A stretch of 64,000 bases of DNA, taken from positions 62,001-126,000 of the forward strand of contig NZ_JAIKXF010000010.1 in assembly GCF_024684275.1 (NCBI RefSeq), in the 5' to 3' direction. The stretch is from Ruminococcus sp. (GTDB lineage: Bacteria > Bacillota_A > Clostridia > Oscillospirales > Ruminococcaceae). The translations under genes and the position numbers were made by a program. Each line of letters starts with the position of its first letter. The first letter of the stretch is position 1. The notes under the pieces were generated by a model, which saw only the letters and a list, made by a program, of their open reading frames with translations, had not been told where the DNA came from and searched no databases. Positions 26,018 through 33,773 of this stretch are shown here, piece after piece.

Positions 26018-27364
26018 ATGGGACTTATCAAGGCAGCTCTCGTAGGAGCAAGTCAAACACTGGCTGATACATGGCTGGAATTTTACGTTTGCGAGTCGAT
26101 TCCGACCGATGTTCTTGTTGTAAGAGGCAAGAAGCAGCTTGGCAAACACTCTTCCAACACAAAGGGAAATGATAATGTTATCTCAGACGGAAGCGGTATC
26201 GTTGTTCATGAAGGTCAGGCTATGATCATGGTAGATCAGGGCGTAGTAACCGAAATTGCAACAGAGCCCGGTATCTATAAGTACGAAACAGGTACATCTC
26301 CAAGTATCTTCTCAAGCAGCTTCGGTGCAGGTCTGAAGGAAACTTTCGAGGAAATGTGGGATCGTATCAAGCATGGCGGTACAGCTGCTAAGGATCAGAG
26401 GATATATTTCTTCAACATGAAGGAGCTTGTTGATAATAAGTTCGGTACACAGAATCCTGTTCCTTTCAGAATGACATATCCCGATCTTGGCAGAAGCTTT
26501 ACAGTAGGCGTTCGCTGCAACGGTATCTATTCCTATAGAATAGCCGATCCTGTAGTTTTCTACGTAAATGTTTGCGGAAATGTAACTGACAGATATACAC
26601 GTTCAGAGCTCGATAATCAGCTCAGAGGCGAGTTCGTTGACGCTCTCCAGCCTGCATTTGCTGCTATTTCGGCAACAGGCATCAGATATGACGAGCTTCC
26701 CGGAAAGCAGAGTGAGGTAAAGCAGGCTTTCGAGACACAGGTAAATCCTGTTTGGATCGAAAAGAGAGGTCTTAAAATATGGTCTGTAAGCATCCTCTCT
26801 GCTACAGTCAGCGATGCTGATATGAAGCGAATCCAGGAATTTGAAGACAGAGCATGGAATCGTGACCCTGGAAATGCTGCTGCAACTCTTGTTGAAGCTC
26901 AGGCACAGGCTATGCAGAATGCTGCAAGCAATCCTAACGGCGCTGCAATGGGACTTTTTGGTATGGGTATGGCTCAGCAGGCAGGAGGTATGAACGCTCA
27001 GGCTTTATTTGGAATGGCTCAGCAGAATCAGGCACAGATGCCACAGGCACCTCAGGTACCTGCTGGCGGCGGAGCTCCTGCAGCTGATTCATGGAAGTGT
27101 GAGTGCGGCAAAACAAATACAGGCAAGTTCTGTGCAAGCTGCGGCAAGCCTAAGCCTGTAGTTCTTACTCCGGACGGCTGGACCTGCGACTGCGGTTCAG
27201 TAAACAAGGGAAGATTCTGTTCCAACTGCGGAAAGAAAAAGCCTGAGGGTGCACCGCTCTATAAGTGTGATAAGTGCGGCTGGGAACCCGAGGATCCTAA
27301 GAATCCTCCTAAGTTCTGCCCTGAGTGCGGTGATCCTTTCACTGATGATGATATTGTAAAGTAA
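26018..27364 (+). CDS. SPFH/YdjI-type protein with C-terminal zinc ribbons
   Basis: A 448-residue protein related to the virion core protein/YdjI family: an SPFH (band 7)-like domain (about 30-290), an Ala/Gln/Met-rich flexible linker (about 295-355), then three zinc-binding segments. The first two are paired CxC/CxxC modules (WKCECGKTNTGKFCASCG and WTCDCGSVNKGRFCSNCG); the third is CDKCG...CPECG. No signal peptide or clear membrane helix is visible, so membrane contact would be peripheral. AAAGGAG sets the ATG. It is monocistronic with a strong terminator. Bacillus YdjI works with the PspA/YdjGH membrane-stress system, but no such partners are seen here. Confidence 0.82.
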   Translation: MGLIKAALVGASQTLADTWLEFYVCESIPTDVLVVRGKKQLGKHSSNTKGNDNVISDGSGIVVHEGQAMIMVDQGVVTEIATEPGIYKYETGTSPSIFSSSFGAGLKETFEEMWDRIKHGGTAAKDQRIYFFNMKELVDNKFGTQNPVPFRMTYPDLGRSFTVGVRCNGIYSYRIADPVVFYVNVCGNVTDRYTRSELDNQLRGEFVDALQPAFAAISATGIRYDELPGKQSEVKQAFETQVNPVWIEKRGLKIWSVSILSATVSDADMKRIQEFEDRAWNRDPGNAAATLVEAQAQAMQNAASNPNGAAMGLFGMGMAQQAGGMNAQALFGMAQQNQAQMPQAPQVPAGGGAPAADSWKCECGKTNTGKFCASCGKPKPVVLTPDGWTCDCGSVNKGRFCSNCGKKKPEGAPLYKCDKCGWEPEDPKNPPKFCPECGDPFTDDDIVK

Positions 27365-27379
27365 TTACATATGCTAAGA

Positions 27380-27413
27380 AAAAGCTGCGTATCCAAAAGA
27401 TTACGCAGCTTTT
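27380..27413 (+). terminator. Terminator after the SPFH-type gene
   Basis: Twelve-base arms AAAAGCTGCGTA (27380-27391) and TACGCAGCTTTT (27402-27413) around a 10-base loop. Confidence 0.85.
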
Positions 27414-27480
27414 ATATTATTAAGGGCATATTTCCTGCTGAATAACCGATAAAAAAATAATATGGTCCGCAATATTTGAG

Positions 27481-27509
27481 TTGACAAAATCACCGCTTTG
27501 TTATATAAT
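27481..27509 (+). promoter_or_regulatory. Perfect sigma-A promoter of glmS
   Basis: TTGACA (27481-27486), 17 bases, TATAAT (27504-27509). The leader of about 75 bases is too short to hold a glmS ribozyme. Confidence 0.85.
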
Positions 27510-27589
27510 ATTTATGTTATACTGTTTTCAATATAATTTATTGATATGCAAATAATTATTAAATAATATATGTTGGAGGAAATGAAACT

Positions 27590-29428
27590 ATGTGCGGAAT
27601 CGTTGGCTTTACAGGAAGTGCTCAGGCAGCACCTATTCTGCTTGACGGACTTTCAAAGCTGGAATACAGAGGATACGACTCGGCTGGTATCGCTGTTCGT
27701 GACGGAGAAAAAGATACTGAGGTCGTTAAGGCTAAGGGCAAGCTTAAAGTCCTTAAAGAAATGACAAATAACGGCGACGCTGTAAAGGGTGACTGTGGTA
27801 TAGGTCATACACGCTGGGCTACACATGGTGAGCCTTCTGCTCTCAATGCACACCCACACAGCAGCGATGATGAGAATGTTATAGCTGTTCACAACGGTAT
27901 CATAGAGAATTATCAGGAACTCAAGGAGAAGCTTGTAAAGAGTGGTTACACTTTCAATTCTCAGACTGATACAGAGGTAGCTGTAAAGCTTATCGATTAT
28001 TATTTCAAAAAATACGGTCTTGGTCCTGTTGATTCTATTGCACGTGCTATGATAAGAATAAGAGGTTCTTACGCTTTATGTGTAATGTTCAAGGATTATC
28101 CGGGTGAGATATACACCGCACGTAAAGACAGCCCGATGATCATTGGTATCGCTAACGGTGAAACGTACGTTGCTTCTGATGTCCCTGCTATACTTAAATA
28201 CACAAGAAATGTATACTATATCGGGAATATGGAAATAGCTAAGCTCGAAAAGGGTGCTGTAACTTTCTTTAATATTGATCGTGAAGAAATAACAAAGCCT
28301 CTCACAGAGATCAAGTGGGATGCTGAGGCAGCTGAAAAAGGCGGTTTTGAGCACTTTATGCTCAAGGAGATACATGAGCAGCCAAAGGTAGTTCGTGATA
28401 CTATCAATTCAGTTATCAAGGACGGTAGGATCGATTTCTCAGATGTAGGTCTTACCGATGAAGAAATGCAGAAGGTAAGCCAGATATATATTGTTGCCTG
28501 CGGAAGTGCTTACCATGTTGGTATGGCTGTTCAGTATGTTATTGAGGACTTTACATCTATCCCTGTAAGAGTTGAGCTTGCTTCTGAATTCAGATACAGA
28601 AAGATGACTCTTGTCAAGGACAGTCTTGTTATCGTTATCAGTCAGTCCGGTGAGACAGCTGACAGCCTTGCAGCTCTCAGAGAGGCAAAGTCTAAAGGAA
28701 TAATGACTCTTGGTATCGTTAATGTAGTCGGTTCTTCAATTGCCCGTGAAGCAGATAACGTTTTTTATACACTTGCTGGTCCTGAGATATCTGTCGCTAC
28801 AACTAAGGCATACAGCACACAGCTTATCGCAGGTTATCTCCTTGCTCTAAGGTTTGCAGTTGCACGCGGTGAAATGACAGAAGAAAAGTGCGATGAGCTT
28901 CTCAAAGAGCTTTATACGATTCCTGACAAGATCGAGAAGATACTTGAAGATAAGGAGCGTATCCAGTGGTATGCCAACAAGCTTGCAAGTGCTAAGGACG
29001 CATTCTTCATAGGACGCGGCATAGACTATGCAATCGGTCTTGAGGGAAGTCTAAAAATGAAGGAGATCAGTTATATCCACTCTGAGGCATATGCAGCAGG
29101 TGAGCTCAAGCATGGTCCTATCAGCCTTATTGAGGAAGGAGTACCGGTAATCGGTGTACTTACTCAGCAGGAGCTTTATGAGAAGACTGTAAGCAATATG
29201 GTTGAGGTAAAGAGCCGCGGAGCTTCTCTCATGGGACTCACAACATACGGCAACTACAGCATGGAAGATCTCGCAGATTTCACAGTATATATTCCACAGA
29301 CTGACTGCCATTTTGCAGGTAGTCTCTCTGTTATCCCGCTTCAGCTTCTTGGATATTATGTATCCGTTGCAAAGGGCTATGATGTAGATAAGCCGAGAAA
29401 TCTTGCAAAGAGTGTTACAGTAGAATAA
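27590..29428 (+). CDS. glmS: Glutamine--fructose-6-phosphate aminotransferase (isomerizing)
   Basis: First committed enzyme of amino-sugar synthesis, making glucosamine-6-phosphate from fructose-6-phosphate and glutamine for peptidoglycan. The mature N-terminus begins with the catalytic Cys2 (MCGIVGFTG) of the Ntn glutaminase domain, followed by EYRGYDSAG and GIGHTRWATHG. Two SIS isomerase domains follow, with IVACGSAYHVGM and VISQSGETADS, and the C-terminus ends KPRNLAKSVTVE as in the family. Length 612 residues is normal. GGAGG precedes the ATG. It is monocistronic; the ribozyme that controls glmS in many Gram-positives is absent, so control must be different. Confidence 0.97.
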   Translation: MCGIVGFTGSAQAAPILLDGLSKLEYRGYDSAGIAVRDGEKDTEVVKAKGKLKVLKEMTNNGDAVKGDCGIGHTRWATHGEPSALNAHPHSSDDENVIAVHNGIIENYQELKEKLVKSGYTFNSQTDTEVAVKLIDYYFKKYGLGPVDSIARAMIRIRGSYALCVMFKDYPGEIYTARKDSPMIIGIANGETYVASDVPAILKYTRNVYYIGNMEIAKLEKGAVTFFNIDREEITKPLTEIKWDAEAAEKGGFEHFMLKEIHEQPKVVRDTINSVIKDGRIDFSDVGLTDEEMQKVSQIYIVACGSAYHVGMAVQYVIEDFTSIPVRVELASEFRYRKMTLVKDSLVIVISQSGETADSLAALREAKSKGIMTLGIVNVVGSSIAREADNVFYTLAGPEISVATTKAYSTQLIAGYLLALRFAVARGEMTEEKCDELLKELYTIPDKIEKILEDKERIQWYANKLASAKDAFFIGRGIDYAIGLEGSLKMKEISYIHSEAYAAGELKHGPISLIEEGVPVIGVLTQQELYEKTVSNMVEVKSRGASLMGLTTYGNYSMEDLADFTVYIPQTDCHFAGSLSVIPLQLLGYYVSVAKGYDVDKPRNLAKSVTVE

Positions 29429-29432
29429 TTAT

Positions 29433-29465
29433 AAAAAGGCTGTCGTTTTACGTCAGCCTTTTTAG
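29433..29465 (+). terminator. Terminator of glmS
   Basis: AAAAAGGCTG (29433-29442) pairs with CAGCCTTTTT (29454-29463). Confidence 0.85.
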
Positions 29466-29552
29466 GTTGGAGTTATTATGGGCGATATGCCGCTTTTTCT
29501 GTAACCTTTTGCTCACCATTGAGCTGCAAAGCTGCTTGAAAGGAGAATAATT

Positions 29553-30191
29553 GTGAACGATAAAAAAGTATCAATAACTGAGTTGGGAGATCCAAGAAAG
29601 CCTCACGGAAAGGCAGGAGCAGAAATGCTGGCAGGCATGAATACTCATCATTCTCCTGTAACAGAGTGGGCTCTGGGATTTTTTGATTTCAATGATAACG
29701 ACAGGGTGCTGGACATAGGCTGCGGCGGCGGTGAAACAATAAATAAAATTTCAAAAAGACTGAATAATAGTACTGTTTTGGGTGTAGATTATTCTGAATT
29801 ATCGGTAAAGCTTTCAATGGAGCATAATGCTAGTGATGTGGAAAGCGGAAAAGTTCGCATAATTGAAGCCTCGGTTGAAAAGCTTCCGTTTGATGATAAT
29901 TATTTTGAAAAAATAATCACAGTTGAAAGCTTTTATTTCTGGCCTGATCCGCAGGAAAATTTAAAGGAAGTATACCGCGTTCTTGCAAAAAGCGGCAGAT
30001 TTCTTATTGTTGCCGATATAAATGGAGACGCAGAGCTTGACGAAGATGATATTGAAGGAGTACAGAAATATCAGCTTTTTAATCCAACTCTTGAAGAGTT
30101 TCGGATTCTGCTTGAAAATGCAGGCTTTAAAGATATAAAAATACATACTCAGGAAGGTAAAAAATGGGTATGTGCTGAGGGAAACAAGTAA
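29553..30191 (+). CDS. Class I SAM-dependent methyltransferase
   Basis: A 212-residue protein with the Rossmann-type SAM domain: motif I RVLDIGCGGG (51-60), an acidic end of strand 2 in VLGVDYSE, and motif post-I/IV in SVEKLPFDDNYFEKIITVESFYFW. The pattern is that of the Methyltransf_11/UbiE-like superfamily; the FYFWPDP segment after strand 4 is common in small-molecule methyltransferases. The GTG start at 29553 has AAAGGAG 7 bases upstream. It is monocistronic and convergent with yunB. The substrate cannot be told from the sequence. Confidence 0.85.
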   Translation: MNDKKVSITELGDPRKPHGKAGAEMLAGMNTHHSPVTEWALGFFDFNDNDRVLDIGCGGGETINKISKRLNNSTVLGVDYSELSVKLSMEHNASDVESGKVRIIEASVEKLPFDDNYFEKIITVESFYFWPDPQENLKEVYRVLAKSGRFLIVADINGDAELDEDDIEGVQKYQLFNPTLEEFRILLENAGFKDIKIHTQEGKKWVCAEGNK

Positions 30192-30199
30192 ATAATACT

Positions 30200-30841
30200 C
30201 TACCTGATATTGTAAGGTGAGATTTCTGGAACTCTCCCTACTATGACATTTTCAGCAAGTATAAACTCAAATTCTGTATTTATATCAAAACTGTAAAGCG
30301 GCACAGATGATGTCATTTTTACCGTGATCACCGCAGATATCCTGTGACAGGTCTGATTTAGTCCTCCGCTTGAAAACTCGTTCTCTATTTTTATCTGTGC
30401 TGAACCAACAGGTGATATTCGGATATTTATTTTTGGACCTTTTCCGGCTAAAATATTTGAGTTCATCAGGGAACCTACAGGTATTTCAGCTGCCTTTCCG
30501 CAGTTCCTTTCGAGATTCTTATTTATTAATGCTCCAAGCTCTGACTGCACTTTATTTATGTTATAGGGGATAGTCTCAATTGCTGACACTTTTTTCTCGT
30601 TATCATATAAAACTGCTGCAAAATCACTGTATGTAAATCTGTTAGCTTCAAGGTAATCCGAAACTGTTTTTTCGATTATCTGAGCAGCAGTTTTCTGTGC
30701 AATGTGCTCTGACTGTAACTCAGCCACGGGCTTTATGCTTTTTTCTGTTTTTATCATAGCGATAAGAACTATTATCACTGCTGATAAGAGAAAGATGAAT
30801 AATCTACATTGTGATCTGTTTGACCTTTTTCGATATCGCAT
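30200..30841 (-). CDS. yunB: Sporulation protein YunB
   Basis: A 213-residue protein with one N-terminal membrane anchor (about 13-29, after an RYRKRSNRSQ basic start) and an extracytoplasmic domain matching YunB: SDFAAVLYDNEKKVSAIETIPYNINKVQSELGALIN followed by the PVGSLMNSNILAGKGPKINIRISPVG segment. In Bacillus subtilis yunB is expressed in the mother cell and needed for efficient sporulation. AAAGGTGA precedes the ATG. Upstream on the minus strand a CATATAAT is close to a sigma-E -10 box, but I cannot see a convincing -35. It is one of several sporulation-type genes in the window. Confidence 0.88.
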   Translation of the reverse strand: MRYRKRSNRSQCRLFIFLLSAVIIVLIAMIKTEKSIKPVAELQSEHIAQKTAAQIIEKTVSDYLEANRFTYSDFAAVLYDNEKKVSAIETIPYNINKVQSELGALINKNLERNCGKAAEIPVGSLMNSNILAGKGPKINIRISPVGSAQIKIENEFSSGGLNQTCHRISAVITVKMTSSVPLYSFDINTEFEFILAENVIVGRVPEISPYNIR

Positions 30842-30976
30842 AGTTCACCTTTTGTTGAAGTTGTTTTTGATATTATATGCTTTGATCAGAGTTCATGTGA
30901 TAAGATAATATTATTCCTAAGATGGACAAAAGTTGTTTTTTATGATAAAATTCTATAATAAATGTGAGGCGATACA

Positions 30977-33547
30977 ATGAAAAAAATAACTGTCGGCATA
31001 ACAGCCCATGTTGACTCGGGTAAAACTACTCTTGCGGAAGCAATGCTCTATAAATCGGGGAGCATTCGTAATTTAGGACGTGTTGACAGTGGAAATACTG
31101 CTCTTGACACTAATTCTATTGAGCGAGAACGCGGTATCACAATTTTTTCAGCACAGGCAGAGCTCTATACAAAAGATTCGCGCATCACACTTCTTGATAC
31201 TCCGGGGCACGTTGATTTTCTTGCCGAAACCGAGCGTACTATGTGTGTTCTCGATTATGCTATATTAGTAATAAGCGGCTCTGACGGTGTTCAAAGCCAT
31301 ACCTCGACTCTATGGAATATGCTCAGAAAATATGAAGTTCCTGTTTTTATCTTCGTAAATAAAATGGATCTTATAAGCGCCGATAAAAGCTTTGTGATAA
31401 ACGATCTGAGAAAACGTTTATCACAGAACATAGTCGATTTTACAGGAAGCTTCGATGATATAACAGAAAACGCCTCTCTTTGCAGTGAAAAGCTTATGGA
31501 AAAATATCTTGACAGAGGTTCTGTTGATAAAACAGATATCATACAGGCTGTAAGCGAAAGACGTATTTTCCCTTGCTTTTTCGGTTCTGCATTAAAAATG
31601 CAGGGAGTTGATGAATTTTTGTCAGCTCTTAGTGAGTATACCTGCGAAAAAAAGTACAAAAACGAGCTTGGAATGAAAGTATATAAAATATCCTATGATT
31701 CTAAGGGTAGCCGCCTTACTCACATGAAGATCACAGGCGGTTCTCTGAAAATGAGGGACGAGCTCTGCTATATGGACTGTGATGGAAACGAACAAAAATG
31801 CAAGGTAAGCTCGATCCGTTTCTACACAGGCGATAAATTCAGAACAGCTGATGCAGCAGAAACAGGTGAGATATGCGCAGTAACAGGACTTGTCGGAACA
31901 TTCGCAGGGCAGGGAATAGGTTCTGAGCATAATTCAGACGATGTATTATTCGAGCCTGTTATGACGTATCGGGTTATTTATCCTGATGACAAAAACGCCT
32001 TTGATGTTCTTAAAGAGCTAAGGCTTCTTGAAGATGAAGATCCTCAGCTACATATCTGCTGGAATGAACAGAACAGGGATATACATATCCAGATAATGGG
32101 TGCTGTTCAGCTGGAAGTGCTTGTTAAGCTTATTTCGGAGCGTTTCGGATATACAGTTTCATTTGAAAACGGAGCAGTTACTTATAAGGAAACAATAAAA
32201 GCTCTTGTAGAGGGTGTTGGACACTATGAGCCGCTGCGTCATTACGCCGAAGCTCATATACTTCTTGAGCCAATGCCAAGAGGGAGCGGTCTGAGCTTTG
32301 ATACTGTATGCTCCGAGGACGAGCTTGACCGCAACTGGCAGAGGCTTATCCTGACACATCTTACTGAAAAAACGCATATAGGCGTTCTGACAGGTTCTCC
32401 AATAACAGATATGAAGCTGACGCTTGTTGCAGGAAAGGCACATCTGAAGCACACAGAGGGAGGCGACTTCAGACAAGCTACATACCGTGCAGTAAGACAA
32501 GGTCTTCGCTGTGCGGAATCAGTACTTCTTGAGCCTTACTATGATTATGAGATAGAAATCCCAACTGAAAACGTTGGCAAAGCAATATCTGACCTGCAGC
32601 ATATGTGCGCTGAATTTGAAGCTCCTGAAAACCACGGTGATATGACTATAATTCGCGGAAACGCTCCTGTTTCGGAAATCAGCGGTTATCGTTCGGAGCT
32701 ATTGGCTTATACTCACGGAAATGGAAATATCTCGTTTGTGCTCAGCGGCTACAAGGAATGTCATAATACAGATGAAGTCATTGCAGAGATCGGCTATGAC
32801 TGCGAAAGTGATGTCGAAAACAGTGCAGATTCCATATTCTGTTCACATGGCGCAGGTTATGTAGTTAAATGGGACGAGGTATATGAGCATATGCATCTGC
32901 CTCTTTCGATTGATGAAAGTGAGGAGAACGAAAGCAAAGATCAAAGAAATGCCAAAGCTGCAAAATTCATGGAAAAAGCCGTAAGTGACGAGGAGCTTAT
33001 GGCGATATTTGAAATGACATACGGTAAGATCAACAGAGATCCTGTAAGAGCCTTTAAAAAGACAAAAACAGTTTCTATTGAAGATAAAAAAGTAAGACTT
33101 CCGCAGTATGAAGGTCCTGACTATCTGCTCGTTGACGGCTATAATATTATCTTTGCATGGGACGACCTCAAAAAGATAGCAGAGGAAAGCTTAGATGCAG
33201 CAAGAGCTGAGCTTATACACAGGATGTGCAATTATCAGGGATATAACGGCAGCGAACTCATCCTCGTTTTCGATGCATACCGCGTTAAGGGAAAACACCG
33301 TGAGATCGAGAAGTATTGCAATATCAATATCGTTTATACACAAGAGTCTGAAACTGCTGATTCATATATAGAAAAGGTAAGTCATGAGCTTTCTAAAAAG
33401 CACAGAGTACGTGTTGCTACATCTGACGGACTTGAACAGATGATAATACTCGGTAACGGAGCAATGAGAATATCTGCTGCTGAGTTCCGCAAACGTGTAC
33501 AGGCTGCCGAAAGTGCAATAAAAGAGTACATTGATACAATAAAATAG
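30977..33547 (+). CDS. TetM-like ribosomal GTPase fused to a Rae1-like YacP/NYN domain
   Basis: An 856-residue protein. Residues 1-650 form an EF-G/TetM-type GTPase: G1 AHVDSGKTT (10-18), ERGITI switch I (51-56), G3 DTPGH (74-78), G4 NKMD (128-131), then the domains II-V layout of ribosomal protection proteins. A linker (650-712) leads to a C-terminal YacP/NYN nuclease-like domain (715-850) with acidic residues D720 (LLVDGYN), D766 (VFDAY), D795 (ETADSYIE) and D817 (ATSDGLEQ). Bacillus YacP is Rae1, which enters the ribosomal A site and cuts mRNA. The fusion predicts a GTPase that delivers a nuclease to ribosomes (inference). A tetracycline-resistance label would be a weak guess. It is monocistronic. 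Confidence 0.88.
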   Translation: MKKITVGITAHVDSGKTTLAEAMLYKSGSIRNLGRVDSGNTALDTNSIERERGITIFSAQAELYTKDSRITLLDTPGHVDFLAETERTMCVLDYAILVISGSDGVQSHTSTLWNMLRKYEVPVFIFVNKMDLISADKSFVINDLRKRLSQNIVDFTGSFDDITENASLCSEKLMEKYLDRGSVDKTDIIQAVSERRIFPCFFGSALKMQGVDEFLSALSEYTCEKKYKNELGMKVYKISYDSKGSRLTHMKITGGSLKMRDELCYMDCDGNEQKCKVSSIRFYTGDKFRTADAAETGEICAVTGLVGTFAGQGIGSEHNSDDVLFEPVMTYRVIYPDDKNAFDVLKELRLLEDEDPQLHICWNEQNRDIHIQIMGAVQLEVLVKLISERFGYTVSFENGAVTYKETIKALVEGVGHYEPLRHYAEAHILLEPMPRGSGLSFDTVCSEDELDRNWQRLILTHLTEKTHIGVLTGSPITDMKLTLVAGKAHLKHTEGGDFRQATYRAVRQGLRCAESVLLEPYYDYEIEIPTENVGKAISDLQHMCAEFEAPENHGDMTIIRGNAPVSEISGYRSELLAYTHGNGNISFVLSGYKECHNTDEVIAEIGYDCESDVENSADSIFCSHGAGYVVKWDEVYEHMHLPLSIDESEENESKDQRNAKAAKFMEKAVSDEELMAIFEMTYGKINRDPVRAFKKTKTVSIEDKKVRLPQYEGPDYLLVDGYNIIFAWDDLKKIAEESLDAARAELIHRMCNYQGYNGSELILVFDAYRVKGKHREIEKYCNINIVYTQESETADSYIEKVSHELSKKHRVRVATSDGLEQMIILGNGAMRISAAEFRKRVQAAESAIKEYIDTIK

Positions 33548-33550
33548 CAA

Positions 33551-33580
33551 TAAAGGACTTGCTTTACGCAGGTCTTTTTT
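33551..33580 (+). terminator. Terminator after the GTPase-NYN gene
   Basis: GGACTTGC pairs with GCAGGTC plus flanking A/T pairs (one or two G-T wobbles), followed by TTTTTT. Confidence 0.75.
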
Positions 33581-33596
33581 ATTGTTGATCAAAAGA

Positions 33597-33612
33597 TTTT
33601 GTTTAAACAAAA
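33597..33612. promoter_or_regulatory. Palindrome upstream of the oxaloacetate decarboxylase operon
   Basis: Perfect 16-base palindrome TTTTGTTTAAACAAAA, about 30 bases upstream of the -35 region. Possible operator; the regulator is unknown. Confidence 0.35.
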
Positions 33613-33639
33613 AAATAATTATTTAATTGGAAAAAATAG

Positions 33640-33668
33640 TGGAAATTTTATAACAACTGTGTTATAAT
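33640..33668 (+). promoter_or_regulatory. Promoter of the oad operon with an overlapping palindrome
   Basis: TGGAAA (33640-33645), 17 bases, TATAAT (33663-33668). A perfect inverted repeat TTATAACA-ACTG-TGTTATAA (33648-33667) covers the spacer and -10, the position expected for a repressor site. Confidence 0.55.
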
Positions 33669-33773
33669 AAATTTTGATTGGGATTTTTGCAGATAATGCA
33701 GCTATTCCCTCCGCTTTATTTTCTATAATAAATTTTTTCTGCTATGCAGAGTTATTTTTGAGGAGGCTTGTAC

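Noticed and set aside
27510..27589. glmS ribozyme in the glmS leader
   Set aside because: The leader from the predicted start site is only about 75 bases, roughly half of what the ribozyme needs, and I see no matching core.
30860..30900. Sigma-E promoter of yunB
   Set aside because: CATATAAT is a reasonable -10 but no -35 element is seen at the right distance, so it is not listed as a feature.
30977..33547. Tetracycline-resistance determinant (tetM/tetO)
   Set aside because: The extra NYN domain, the lack of mobile-element context and the chromosomal housekeeping neighbourhood argue against a transferred resistance gene. The GTPase similarity alone does not show resistance.
33648..33667. 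Rex operator at the oad promoter
   Set aside because: The inverted repeat has its arms in the opposite sense to the Rex consensus (TTGTTAA left arm expected), so I report it only as an unassigned palindrome.
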